The notes beneath the pieces were generated by a model. It was given only the letters and a program-made list of their open reading frames with translations. It was not told the DNA's origin and searched no databases. A stretch of 64,000 nucleotides of DNA. It comes from Lentzea albida. GTDB lineage: Bacteria > Actinomycetota > Actinomycetes > Mycobacteriales > Pseudonocardiaceae. A program made the translations under genes and the position numbers. Shown in pieces: positions 44,294 through 54,352 of this stretch (position 1 is its first letter; every line of letters begins with the position of its first letter). The stretch covers positions 248,001 through 312,000 of the forward strand of contig NZ_FOFV01000004.1 in NCBI RefSeq assembly GCF_900111005.1, in the 5' to 3' direction.

Positions 44294-45506
44294 GCCCTGC
44301 TCGAACGCCAGCACGCGATCGGGGTCGTACCGGTCCGCGACCTCCTTGAGGCGCTTCAGGTTGCGGCCGTAGTACGCGGTCGGGCATCTCCGGGTCGATG
44401 TAGTTCACGTACCCGGTGGTGCCCGCGCCGAGCCCGTCGCGCAGGCCCGCGAGCAGCGCACGGGCCCCCGCCTCGGTCAGGTCGCCCAGGTGCACGTAAA
44501 CCTGGGCGCTGGCCGTGGCGTCGCGGTGCGGGAAGGCGGTGGCGTCGGGCGCGACCCGTCCGACCACGCCGCCGAACGAGTCGAACTGGATCATGCACGG
44601 GGGCTGCCCGTCCACCAGCGCGGCGACCTTCGACCCCGGCACGGGCGAGTGGAGCATCCGCGACGACGCCACGTACGGCTCGCCGGTTTCCGCAGGTCCG
44701 GCGTAGTGCCGCATCGCCTGCAGGTAGGTCGTCTCCTCCACCTCACGAGCGCCGCGAGGCATCCGGTCAAGCAGCCGGTGCAGGTCCTTCGCAGGGCCCG
44801 CGTACGTGCCCCGGACGCTCGGCACCGACGGCGAGCCCGAGTCGACGCGCAGGCTCGTCCACAGCTCGTCCGGCGCGTCCGCGATCCAGTCCTGCCAGGC
44901 GTCGAGCACGTCCGCCGTCGTGCCGTCCGGGTAGTCGAGGCCGAACACGACCAGGTCCGGCGCCGGGTCCGTGCGGAACGTGAACTCCGTGACGACGCCG
45001 AAGTTGCCGCCTCCGCCGCCCTTCAACGCCCAGAACAGGTCGGGCTCCGACTCGTCCGAGACCGTGCGCAGGACTCCGTCCGGGGTGACGATCCGCGCCT
45101 GCACGAGGTGGTCGCAGGTCAGGCCGTACCGGCGGGAGATCACGCTGATGCCGCCGCCGAGGGCGAGCCCGGCGATGCCGACCGTGCTGCACGAACCGGC
45201 GGGCAACGCCTGGCCCGCCGCGCCGAGTGCCTCGTAGACGTCGTGCATCCGGGCACCGGCACCGATCGTCGCTCGCCGGCCGTCGACCCGGACGTGCGAC
45301 AGCCCGCCGAGGTCGAGCACCAGGCCGCCGTCCGGCCACGAGTAACCCGCGTAGCTGTGGCCACCGCTGCGCGCGGCGACCGGAATGCCTTGGCGTGCAG
45401 CACGTTCCAGACCTGCCTGGACGTCCCCGACGCTCGCGCACCTCACCACCGCGAGCGGTTTCCGGTGTGCGTACAGGGTGTTCTGCGGTTCACCAGCCGA
45501 GCGCAC
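44288..45506 (-). pseudogene. BBE-type FAD-linked oxidoreductase, frameshifted near the 3' end
   Basis: About 400 codons encode a berberine-bridge-like, covalent-flavin oxidase: an FAD-binding PCMH domain (PVAARSGGHSYAGYSWPDGG with the flavin-linking His) and GGGNFGVVTEFTF. The frame loses register at about 44376-44384, after NYIDPEMPD: in that frame the protein would continue as an unrelated Arg/Pro-rich tail to 44265, while the true BBE ending (AYYGRNLKRLKEVADRYDPD, then RVLAFEQGL and TAG at 44288) is in the neighbouring frame. One base extra or two missing would explain it. It may be a real inactivation or a base error. Overlaps the preceding FAD hydroxylase by 17 bases. Confidence 0.8.
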
Positions 45507-46722
45507 GGCGTCTCGTCTCCTCGTCGTCGCGGCCGGCGACGTGGCCGTCGGGCCTGATCAGCAGGCCGTCCCGGACCGTGAAGCCGGGACCTGCCGTGCG
45601 GGACCCCTCGACGAGCACGCCACCGCCCTCGTAGGCGAACGGGGTGAAGAGCTTGCCCGAGTCGATGCCCTCACCGGTCTCGAGCGCGCGCTCCCGGTGC
45701 GCTCGTTCCTCGGGGGTGCCCGGCACGAGGAACCGCATGGTCTCGCCGGTGATGCGGAGGTTCTCGTCGGCGGCGGCACCGCGTTCGGCGTCGTAGGAGG
45801 CGAGCAGGTGCGGGCCCGCCTCGCCGCGGCGGTCGGCGGCGATCTTCCAGGCCGCGTTGTCGGCGTCGCAGATGCCCGAGTTCAGGCCGCGGGCGCCGAA
45901 CGGGCTCATCACGTGCGCCGCGTCGCCCGCGAGCAGGACCCTGCCTTCCCGGAACCGCGCTGCCCGGCGCTGGTGGAAGCGGTAGGTGGACTGCCAGACG
46001 ACCTCGTACGGCCTGTCACCGACGATCGCGCGGATGTGCTCGTCGCTGAGCCGGACGTCCTCGGCGACCTGCCAGTCGATCCGCCAGACGCCGTCCGGTT
46101 GCGGGTGCAGGAGGACCTGACGGCCGGGGTTCCAGGGCGGGTCGAAGTAGAAGCGGCGTTCCGGTGCCTCGAAGTCCAGGTCGACGCGGACGTCGGCGAT
46201 GATGAACCTGTCGTCGAACGAGAAGCCCTCGAACGGGATGCCCAGCAGCTCGCGGACCTTGGAGTGCGCGCCGTCCGCGGCGACGCAGTGGGTCGCCCGG
46301 ATCCCGTCCGGTGTGAACACCCCCTCGTCGTCCTGGGTGAGGGCTTCGAGCGGGTGCCCGTAGCGGAGTTCGACCAACGGCTCGGCGCGGACCCGTTCCT
46401 CCAGCAGCCGCTCCACCACGGTCTGCGGGGTGTTCACGAACGGCGGGAAACCACTGGCCTGCGGGAAGGTCAGGGTCAGCACCTCGCGGTCGCGGTGGAA
46501 GGTGCGGCCGGTGTACCAGGTGACGCCCGCGTCGGCGACTGCCTGCCCGACGCCGATCCGTTCGAGGACCTCCAGCACGTCGCGCTGCACGCAGATCGAC
46601 CGGCTGCCGGCCTCGGCACGTCGTTCCCGGGCCTCCAGCACGACGCTCGGCACACCGGCCCGCGCGAGGAACAGCGCGGCGGTGAGCCCGACCGGCCCCG
46701 CACCGACGACCAGGACGGTCAT
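45490..46722 (-). CDS. FAD-dependent aromatic hydroxylase-like monooxygenase
   Basis: 410 residues of the PHBH/PheA family. The dinucleotide-binding motif VLVVGAGPVGLTAALFLAR opens the protein, ADGAHSKVRELLGIPFEG is the DG motif, and GRVLLAGDAAHVMSPFGARG LNSGICDADN the GD motif. Such enzymes hydroxylate phenolic compounds or polyketides. The start ATG overlaps the stop of the metallo-beta-lactamase-fold gene (ATGA). The three genes 47.7-44.3 kb look like one catabolic or tailoring operon. Confidence 0.9.
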   Translation of the reverse strand: MTVLVVGAGPVGLTAALFLARAGVPSVVLEARERRAEAGSRSICVQRDVLEVLERIGVGQAVADAGVTWYTGRTFHRDREVLTLTFPQASGFPPFVNTPQTVVERLLEERVRAEPLVELRYGHPLEALTQDDEGVFTPDGIRATHCVAADGAHSKVRELLGIPFEGFSFDDRFIIADVRVDLDFEAPERRFYFDPPWNPGRQVLLHPQPDGVWRIDWQVAEDVRLSDEHIRAIVGDRPYEVVWQSTYRFHQRRAARFREGRVLLAGDAAHVMSPFGARGLNSGICDADNAAWKIAADRRGEAGPHLLASYDAERGAAADENLRITGETMRFLVPGTPEERAHRERALETGEGIDSGKLFTPFAYEGGGVLVEGSRTAGPGFTVRDGLLIRPDGHVAGRDDEETRRRALGW

Positions 46723-47678
46723 TGCAGGGCGTCCCACACGGCCCGGTCGCGTTCGGCGGTCCAGATCTCCGGCCAGTCCCTGCCGTCGCACTCGTCCCAG
46801 TAGCGCTTCACGTCGAACGGCAGGCAGTGCTCGAAGATCGGCCAGCGCCCGTAGCGGCCGACGAGGGTCTGGTGCGCCAGTTCGAAGGCCTGCTTGAGCG
46901 TGCCGCCCTCGGCGTGGACCCCGCCGACCGTGCGGCGCAGCTCGTTGAGGAAGTGCCTGCTCTGGTTGATCGCGGCCTCGACCTCGATGCGGTCGCGCGC
47001 GACCTTGCCGCGCCCGCCGACGAGGACCTCGGCGCCCAGGTCCTCGATCTCGTCCAAAGTGGACGTCGCCCACTCGTCGTGGAACGCGTCCCCGGTGTAG
47101 AGCGCGGCCTGCGACTCGACCAGGTCACCCGCGAACAGGATGCGTTGCTGCGGCAGCCACGCCACGATGTCGCCCGCGGTGTGCCCGCGCCCGAGGAACT
47201 GCAGCACCAGGTCGCCGCGCTCGTCGCCCAGCGGGATCGTCATGCGGTCGGAGAACGTGAGCGTCGGCCAGGTCAGGCCGGGGATCTCCTCGGGCTGCTC
47301 GAAGAGCCGCGGCATGCGGCCGAACTCGCTCTCCCAGTCCTGCTGCCCGCGTTCGGCGATCAGCACCCGCGTCATCTCGTGCGCGACGACCTCCTGGGCG
47401 TCGAACGCGCTGGCCCCGAGCGTGCGCACGGCGTGGTAGTGGCTCAGCACGAGGTACCGGACCGGCTTCTTGGTGTGCTTGCGCAGCTGGGTGAGCCACC
47501 TGCGCGCCGCCGCGGGTGTCGCCCGCGCCTCGAAGCAGATCAGGAAGTCCTCGGCCTCGATGGCCGCGACGTTGGGGTCGCCTTCGGCGGTCAGGGTGTA
47601 GACGCCCTCGGCGAGCTCGACGAAGACCTCGTCCTTGGGAGAGAGGTCAGCGCTGGAAGCGAACGGCTTTTTGGCCAT
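46719..47678 (-). CDS. Metallo-beta-lactamase-fold hydrolase, motif-altered
   Basis: 319 residues. The MBL fold is recognisable by VAAIEAEDFLICFEARATPA, GRGHTAGDIVAWLP and ILFAGDLVE. The first metal motif, normally HxHxDH, reads HYHAVRTLGAS here, so metal binding must be different; this variant also occurs in quinoprotein-relay/SoxH-like hydrolases, from memory. C-terminal 90 residues form a helical extension. First gene of a three-gene operon with an FAD hydroxylase and a frameshifted BBE oxidase. Substrate unknown. Confidence 0.75.
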   Translation of the reverse strand: MAKKPFASSADLSPKDEVFVELAEGVYTLTAEGDPNVAAIEAEDFLICFEARATPAAARRWLTQLRKHTKKPVRYLVLSHYHAVRTLGASAFDAQEVVAHEMTRVLIAERGQQDWESEFGRMPRLFEQPEEIPGLTWPTLTFSDRMTIPLGDERGDLVLQFLGRGHTAGDIVAWLPQQRILFAGDLVESQAALYTGDAFHDEWATSTLDEIEDLGAEVLVGGRGKVARDRIEVEAAINQSRHFLNELRRTVGGVHAEGGTLKQAFELAHQTLVGRYGRWPIFEHCLPFDVKRYWDECDGRDWPEIWTAERDRAVWDALQ

Positions 47679-47690
47679 GCCTCCACCGTG

Positions 47691-49367
47691 TCAGGACGCC
47701 TTCACGATCGGCAACCGCAATGCGGCTGGAGCATGATCGGGAACCGCCGGGTTCTTCGGCTTCGTCGGGTTGATCCGCCGGTAGGGCTGGTCCTGGGCCG
47801 GTCGCTGGTCCACCTCGCCCTTGTTCGGCCACAGCGAGAAGGCCCGCTCGGCCTGCGCGGTGATGGTGAGGCTCGGGTTCACGCCGAGGTTCGCACTGAT
47901 CGCCGAACCGTCCACAACGGACAGACTCGGGTAGTTGAACACCCGGTGGTACGGGTCGATGACGCCCCGGTCGGCGTCGGACGCGATCGCGCAGCCGCCG
48001 ATGAAGTGCGCGGTCAGCGGGATGTTGAACAGCTCGCCCCACGTGCCGCCCGCGATGCCGCCGATGTGCTTGGCGGCCAGCAGGTTCGCCTCGTGACCGG
48101 CCGGGATGAACGCCGGGTTCGGCTCGCCGTGGCCCTGCTTGCTGGTGAGCTTGCCGCGCTTGAGGAACGTCGTGATGGAGTTGTCGAGGCTCTGCATGAC
48201 CAGCAGGATCACGGTCCGCTCGCTCCACCGGTGCACGCTGAGCAGGCGCAGCAACCGCAGCGGGTGGCGGACGGCCTGCTTGACGAACTGCAGCCACCGC
48301 GGAGTGCTCAGCGCGCCGTCCGTGGCGAGGGTCTGCAGCATGCCCATGGCGTTGCTGCCCTTGCCGTACCGGACGGGCTCGATGTGCGTGATCTCGTCGG
48401 GGTGGATGGAGCTCGTGATCGCGACGCCCTGCGTGAAGTCGGTGGCCGGGTCGACCGCGTAGCGCGCGGCCCCGATGATCGACTCGGAGTTGGTGCGGGT
48501 CAGCTCGCCGAGCTTGGGCGAAATCCTGGGGAGCGTGGTGGCCTTCGCCTTGTGCAGCAGTTGCTGCGTGCCCCAGGTGCCGGCCGCGACCACGACCTGG
48601 TCGGCCGTGAAGGTCCTCGTGGCCCTGCCGCCGGTCGTCTTCGTGTCGATGGTCCACTTGCCGTCGTTCTCGTGGAGCTTCGTGACCGTGGTCAGCGGGA
48701 AGACCTGCGCACCGAGCTTCTCCGCGAGGTAGAGGTAGTTCTTGACCAGCGTGTTCTTCGCCCCCACCCGGCAGCCGGACATGCAGCTGCCGCACTCGGT
48801 GCAGCCCGTCCGCTCCGGCCCGGCACCTCCGAAGAACGGGTCGGCGGTCTTCTTGCCGGGCTCGCCGAAGAACACCCCGACGGGCGTCGCGTGGTAGCTG
48901 TCCTCGACGCCCATGTCCTTCGCGACCTTCTGCATGACGACGTCGCTAGGGGTGGTCGTGGGATTCGTGACGACGCCCAGCATCCGGCTCGCCTGGTCGT
49001 AGAACGGCTCCAGCTCGTCCTGCCAGTCGGTGATGTGCGCCCACTGCCGGTCCTCGTAGAACGGCCTGAGCGGCCGGTACAGCGTGTTCGCGTACACGAG
49101 GGAGCCGCCGCCGACACCCGCGCCGGCGAGCACCATGACGTTGCGCAGGGTGTGGATGCGCTGGATGCCGAAACACCGCAGCCGCGGCGCCCACAGGTAG
49201 CGGCGGAGGTCCCAGCTGGTCTTGGCGAACTCGTCGTCGGCGAACCGGCGCCCCGCCTCGAGGACGGCGACGCGGTAGCCCTTCTCGGTCAGGCGGAGTG
49301 CGGCGACGCTGCCACCGAACCCGGAGCCGACGATGACGACATCGAAGTTACCGGCGAGTTCACCCAT
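47691..49367 (-). CDS. GMC oxidoreductase, ChoD-like
   Basis: 558-residue flavoprotein. FDVVIVGSGFGGSVAALRLT is the FAD Rossmann motif, VMVLAGAGVGGGSLVYANTL a GMC signature, and GCTECGSCMSGCRVGAKNT a Cys cluster of CxxCxxCxxxC spacing. FNYPSLSVVDGSAISANLG with NPSLTITAQAERA is the C-terminal GMC region. It resembles the mycobacterial ChoD (Rv3409c), annotated as cholesterol oxidase although steroid activity there has been doubted. guaB3 and guaB lie downstream as in M. tuberculosis. ATG 49367. Confidence 0.85.
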   Translation of the reverse strand: MGELAGNFDVVIVGSGFGGSVAALRLTEKGYRVAVLEAGRRFADDEFAKTSWDLRRYLWAPRLRCFGIQRIHTLRNVMVLAGAGVGGGSLVYANTLYRPLRPFYEDRQWAHITDWQDELEPFYDQASRMLGVVTNPTTTPSDVVMQKVAKDMGVEDSYHATPVGVFFGEPGKKTADPFFGGAGPERTGCTECGSCMSGCRVGAKNTLVKNYLYLAEKLGAQVFPLTTVTKLHENDGKWTIDTKTTGGRATRTFTADQVVVAAGTWGTQQLLHKAKATTLPRISPKLGELTRTNSESIIGAARYAVDPATDFTQGVAITSSIHPDEITHIEPVRYGKGSNAMGMLQTLATDGALSTPRWLQFVKQAVRHPLRLLRLLSVHRWSERTVILLVMQSLDNSITTFLKRGKLTSKQGHGEPNPAFIPAGHEANLLAAKHIGGIAGGTWGELFNIPLTAHFIGGCAIASDADRGVIDPYHRVFNYPSLSVVDGSAISANLGVNPSLTITAQAERAFSLWPNKGEVDQRPAQDQPYRRINPTKPKNPAVPDHAPAALRLPIVKAS

Positions 49368-49400
49368 GAACCGGAGAGTAGGCGTTACTTCCGGTAACGC

Positions 49401-49940
49401 CTAGTCCCCTATCGGTTCAGATGGGCGGGACGCGGTCATGAAGTCGGTCCAGAGGTCGACGGCCTGCTGCAGACTCAGCGCCGCGACCTGCTCCAACGGG
49501 ATGCCGGCGGTGTGCACGAGCCGCTGCGCCAGCCAGTCCGGAACCGGCTCGCGCGGGGCGACCTCCTCGACGGCCACGTCACCAGCCAGGCGTCCGAGCC
49601 GGGCGATCACGTCGGCCAGCCTCGCCATGGTGGAACCCTCGTCGGCCGCCGATGCGACCCGCGCCGCCGCCTCGGCGTAGACCTCGGAGTCCGAGCGCAC
49701 GCCCACGCACCAGACCTCGCAGACTTCCACGGCCCCGTCAGAGGTGATCCGGTAGACGATCCGCCAGTGGTTGCGCCCCACCACCAGCTTGCGAAACCCG
49801 GTCAGCTCACCACCGAGCGGATACCCCGCCTCGGGGTTGTCGAGCAGGAGCTGGATCTTCTTGAGGACCTTCGGCACCACGTCGGGACCGAGCCGGCGCA
49901 GGTCGTCGATCGCCGCGTCGGTGAACAGCACTTCAGCCAT
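49401..49940 (-). CDS. RelE/ParE-type toxin with long C-terminal extension
   Basis: 179 residues. The first 95 match the RelE/ParE toxin fold: LFTDAAIDDLRRLGPDVVPK, GYPLGGELTGFRKLVVGRNH, WRIVYRI and VEVCEVWCVGVRSD. A further 80 residues (ARLADVIARLGRLAGDVAVE ... WLAQRLVHTAGIPLEQVAAL) have no counterpart in the usual 90-residue toxins and look like a helical domain. ATG 49940 is chosen because the upstream extension lacks family similarity. Its start overlaps the antitoxin gene by eight bases. Confidence 0.8.
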   Translation of the reverse strand: MAEVLFTDAAIDDLRRLGPDVVPKVLKKIQLLLDNPEAGYPLGGELTGFRKLVVGRNHWRIVYRITSDGAVEVCEVWCVGVRSDSEVYAEAAARVASAADEGSTMARLADVIARLGRLAGDVAVEEVAPREPVPDWLAQRLVHTAGIPLEQVAALSLQQAVDLWTDFMTASRPSEPIGD

Positions 49941-50253
49941 CGAGCGAGTCGTCGTCCTCCACCGCCGCCAGCGACTCACGGGTGTGCCCGAACGCTGCCA
50001 GCACGTCGTCGAACGAAGTGCGCCTGCCCGAGTCGGCCGCCGACCGGGCGAGGACGAGCGCCAGATCCCTCAGGTCCGCCGCCGCCTCGTCGATCTCCGC
50101 CAAGCGGCTCACCGGCACGACCGCGGCCACCGGCCGGCTGTGCCGCGTGACGACGACCGGACCACCGTGCTCGGCATCGGCGACCAGCCCGGCGACACCA
50201 CGTTTCGTGGCCTCCGTGACGGTCAGCTCGCGAGCATCGCGCATTGCGGTCAT
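49933..50253 (-). CDS. Phd/YefM-type antitoxin
   Basis: 106 residues. The DNA-binding N-terminal half reads ELTVTEATKRGVAGLVADAE HGGPVVVTRHSRPVAAVVPV, the Phd/YefM signature, with an acidic toxin-neutralising tail (VLAAFGHTRESLAAVEDDDS). Its start is ATG 50253; a TATAGT -10 element ends just seven bases before it on the minus strand, so the message may be leaderless. Two ATGCACA repeats flank that promoter and could be the autoregulatory operator. Confidence 0.88.
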   Translation of the reverse strand: MTAMRDARELTVTEATKRGVAGLVADAEHGGPVVVTRHSRPVAAVVPVSRLAEIDEAAADLRDLALVLARSAADSGRRTSFDDVLAAFGHTRESLAAVEDDDSLDG

Positions 50254-50280
50254 GCACAGAACTATACAGAAAAATGCACA
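50252..50280 (-). promoter_or_regulatory. Toxin-antitoxin promoter with direct repeats
   Basis: On the plus strand ATGCACA occurs at 50252-50258 and 50274-50280, flanking ACTATA (50261-50266), which reads TATAGT on the coding strand. The repeats are spaced 22 bases, about two helix turns. Confidence 0.55.
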
Positions 50281-50286
50281 GGTTGA

Positions 50287-50308
50287 GGGTGCGCCCGAAG
50301 GCGCACCC
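50287..50308 (-). terminator. Terminator of the small membrane protein gene
   Basis: GGGTGCGCC pairs with GGCGCACCC, loop CGAA, seven bases beyond the stop at 50315. Confidence 0.75.
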
Positions 50309-50314
50309 GTCAGC

Positions 50315-50539
50315 TCAGAGCACCAGGCCGTTGATGACCCAGACCGTGAACGCCACGGCCAGCGCCGTGATCACCAGGCCGCCGCACACGAACAGGGCCA
50401 GGGCCTTCCAGCCGATGCCCCCGACCCGGTCGTCCTCCTCGGGAGCGTCCTCGAACTCTGTGACGTCGGCGTCCGGGTCGATCGTGTCCACATCACTGTT
50501 CTTGCCGTCGCCGAACAACGCATCCAAATCCACGCTCAA
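50315..50539 (-). CDS. Single-helix small membrane protein
   Basis: 74 residues: an acidic N-terminal half (DGKNSDVDTIDPDADVTEFE) and a C-terminal membrane helix (ALALFVCGGLVITALAVAFT VWV). Family not recognised. Followed immediately by a terminator, so it ends its own transcript. Confidence 0.6.
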   Translation of the reverse strand: MSVDLDALFGDGKNSDVDTIDPDADVTEFEDAPEEDDRVGGIGWKALALFVCGGLVITALAVAFTVWVINGLVL

Positions 50540-50572
50540 GTGGACGCGCGGGGTGCCCGTTCGGTTGCAGGA

Positions 50573-50920
50573 TCAGGTTTGGGCCCAAGCAGCGACCGGG
50601 AGGCTGAGGTATACGCCCAGGTCAGCGAGGCCTGTGGCCTCGGAGATGGCCGTGCAGAGCCGGTCGGCCCGGTCCTGGCGGTCGGCCGCGCGGCTCTCGA
50701 AGTACTTCGAACGGACCTCGACGACGACGTCCATGCCGCTCACATCGAACGGGCCGTGCTCGCGGAAGCGCAGTTCGACGTCGCCGGGCCGGAGGTCGCC
50801 GTCGTAGGGCTCCTCGGGGCACTCGACCGCGAGCGACACGGCGTGCGGGAGCACCTCCGCCAGGTCGCGCAGGACCGCGGGCGGGACGTGGGAGGCGTAG
50901 TTGATCTCGACGAGCGGCAC
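50573..50920 (-). CDS. Tautomerase-superfamily-like protein
   Basis: 115 residues. If translation starts at GTG 50920, Met removal would expose Pro1 in PLVEINYASHVPPAVLRDLA, the catalytic N-terminal proline of MIF/CHMI/4-OT tautomerases; a TTG at 50932 would hide it, which is why I prefer 50920. VVVEVRSKYFESRAADRQDR and TGLADLGVYLSLPVAAWAQ fit the beta-alpha-beta layout. Substrate unknown. Upstream of a terminator shared with guaB3. Confidence 0.6.
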   Translation of the reverse strand: MPLVEINYASHVPPAVLRDLAEVLPHAVSLAVECPEEPYDGDLRPGDVELRFREHGPFDVSGMDVVVEVRSKYFESRAADRQDRADRLCTAISEATGLADLGVYLSLPVAAWAQT

Positions 50921-50934
50921 GGCACCCAGCAAAG

Positions 50935-50971
50935 CAGAAGGGCGCGTCCCAGGTCGGAACGCGCCCTTCTG
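50935..50971. terminator. Terminator between guaB3 and the tautomerase-like gene
   Basis: CAGAAGGGCGCGT (50935-50947) pairs perfectly with ACGCGCCCTTCTG (50959-50971), an 11-base loop between. It lies after the guaB3 stop (50983) on the minus strand. Confidence 0.8.
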
Positions 50972-50982
50972 CGGAGCCGTGA

Positions 50983-52116
50983 TCAGCCGCGGATGGTCAG
51001 GCCGACCTTCTGGAACTCCTTGAGGTCGGAGTAGCCGGTCTTGGCCATGGCCCGCTTCAACGCGCCGAACAGGTTCGTCACGCCGCGCGGGTCGGCGGAC
51101 GGGCCGAACAGCAGCTTGCGCAGGTCGAGCTCCTGGTCGACGGCCTCGGCGACGAGGCTGCGCGGCACGGACGGGTGCGCGGACGCCGCCGTCCAGTACA
51201 GGCCCTGACCCGGTGCCTCGGTCGCGGCCGCGAGGGGCTCGCCGAGCATCACGGCGTCGGCACCGCAGGCGATGGACTTCGCCACGTCGCCCGAGGTCGT
51301 GACGCCGCCGTCGGCGATGACGTGCACGTACCGGCCGCCGGTCTCGTCGAGGTAGTCGCGGCGCGCGGCCGCGGCGTCGGCGATCGCGGTGGCCATCGGC
51401 ACGCCGATGCCCAGGACCTGGTCGGTGGTGGTGACGCCGGGCGTGTAGCCGTAGCCGACGATCACGCCCGCCGCGCCCGTGCGCATGAGGTGCATGGCGG
51501 TGCGGTAGTCACCGACACCGCCCGCGATCACCGGGATGTCGAGGTCCGCGATGAACGACTTCAGGTTGAGCGGCTCGCCACCGCGCGTGACGTGCTCGGC
51601 CGAGATGATCGTGCCCTGCACGACCAGGATCTCGACGCCCGCGGCCAGCAGGTCCGGGGTGAGCTCGGCGGCGCGCTGCGGGCTGACGCGGACCGCGACG
51701 GTGACGCCCGACTCGCGGACCTGCTTGACCGCCTCGGCGATCAGGTCCATCCGCAGCGGCGCGGCGTGCAGCTCCTGCAGCACCTTCACCGCCGCGGCCG
51801 GGTCCTCGTTGTCCTCGGTCGCCTGGACCAGGCGGAACAGCGCCTCGTCCACGTCGCCGTGCCGCGCCCAGAGGCCCTCGGCGTTCAGCACGCCGAGACC
51901 ACCGAGCTCGCCGACCGCGACCGCCGTGCCCGGCGACACGATGGCGTCGGTCGGGTGGGTGATCAGCGGGATGTCGAAGCGGTAGGCATCGATCTGCCAC
52001 GTCGTGGAGACGTCCTTCGACGACCTCGTCCGACGCGACGGGATGATCTCGATGTCGTCCAGCTCGTAGGCCCGCCTCGCGGTCCGGCCCATGCCGATCT
52101 CGACCAGATCGCGCAC
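50983..52116 (-). CDS. guaB3: GuaB3 family IMPDH-related protein
   Basis: 377-residue IMPDH/GMP-reductase barrel without CBS domains. The N-terminus VEIGMGRTARRAYELDDIEI and the C-terminal DYLDETGGRYVHVIADGG are characteristic of GuaB3. Where IMPDH has the catalytic Cys in GPGSICTTR, this protein reads YGYTPGVTTTDQVLG, so the Cys is missing; the only Cys is in KSIACGADAVML. The function of GuaB3 in actinobacteria is not settled. It lies between ChoD-like and guaB genes, the same order as in mycobacteria. GTG 52116. Confidence 0.9.
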   Translation of the reverse strand: MRDLVEIGMGRTARRAYELDDIEIIPSRRTRSSKDVSTTWQIDAYRFDIPLITHPTDAIVSPGTAVAVGELGGLGVLNAEGLWARHGDVDEALFRLVQATEDNEDPAAAVKVLQELHAAPLRMDLIAEAVKQVRESGVTVAVRVSPQRAAELTPDLLAAGVEILVVQGTIISAEHVTRGGEPLNLKSFIADLDIPVIAGGVGDYRTAMHLMRTGAAGVIVGYGYTPGVTTTDQVLGIGVPMATAIADAAAARRDYLDETGGRYVHVIADGGVTTSGDVAKSIACGADAVMLGEPLAAATEAPGQGLYWTAASAHPSVPRSLVAEAVDQELDLRKLLFGPSADPRGVTNLFGALKRAMAKTGYSDLKEFQKVGLTIRG

Positions 52117-52177
52117 CTGTGGTTCCTCTCCAGAGCTTTAGAACGAGCGTGCAAGCAGCCGGAACGGCCGAGTGACT

Positions 52178-54200
<2,023 letters not shown>

Positions 54201-54295
54201 CCCCCGGCCGGCCTGTGAGGTGTGCCGCACCCCCGATGGGCGGTCCGCGCAACTCGACCGGTCACATTCCACCTGACGTGTGAACGCCCGAGCAT

Positions 54296-54335
54296 GTGAA
54301 CGGCCCCTGACCTGCGAAGGTCAGGGGCCGTTCAC
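54296..54335. terminator. Bidirectional terminator between DUF5319 and rsdA
   Basis: An 18-base perfect stem (54296-54313 with 54318-54335, core AACGGCCCCTGACCT and complement) with a GCGA loop between convergent genes. Confidence 0.92.
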
Positions 54336-54352
54336 ACTGCGTCTCAACCGGC

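Noticed and set aside
46723..47073. N-terminal extension of the FAD hydroxylase to 47073
   Set aside because: Overlaps the MBL-fold gene out of frame; the FAD Rossmann motif begins right after ATG 46722.
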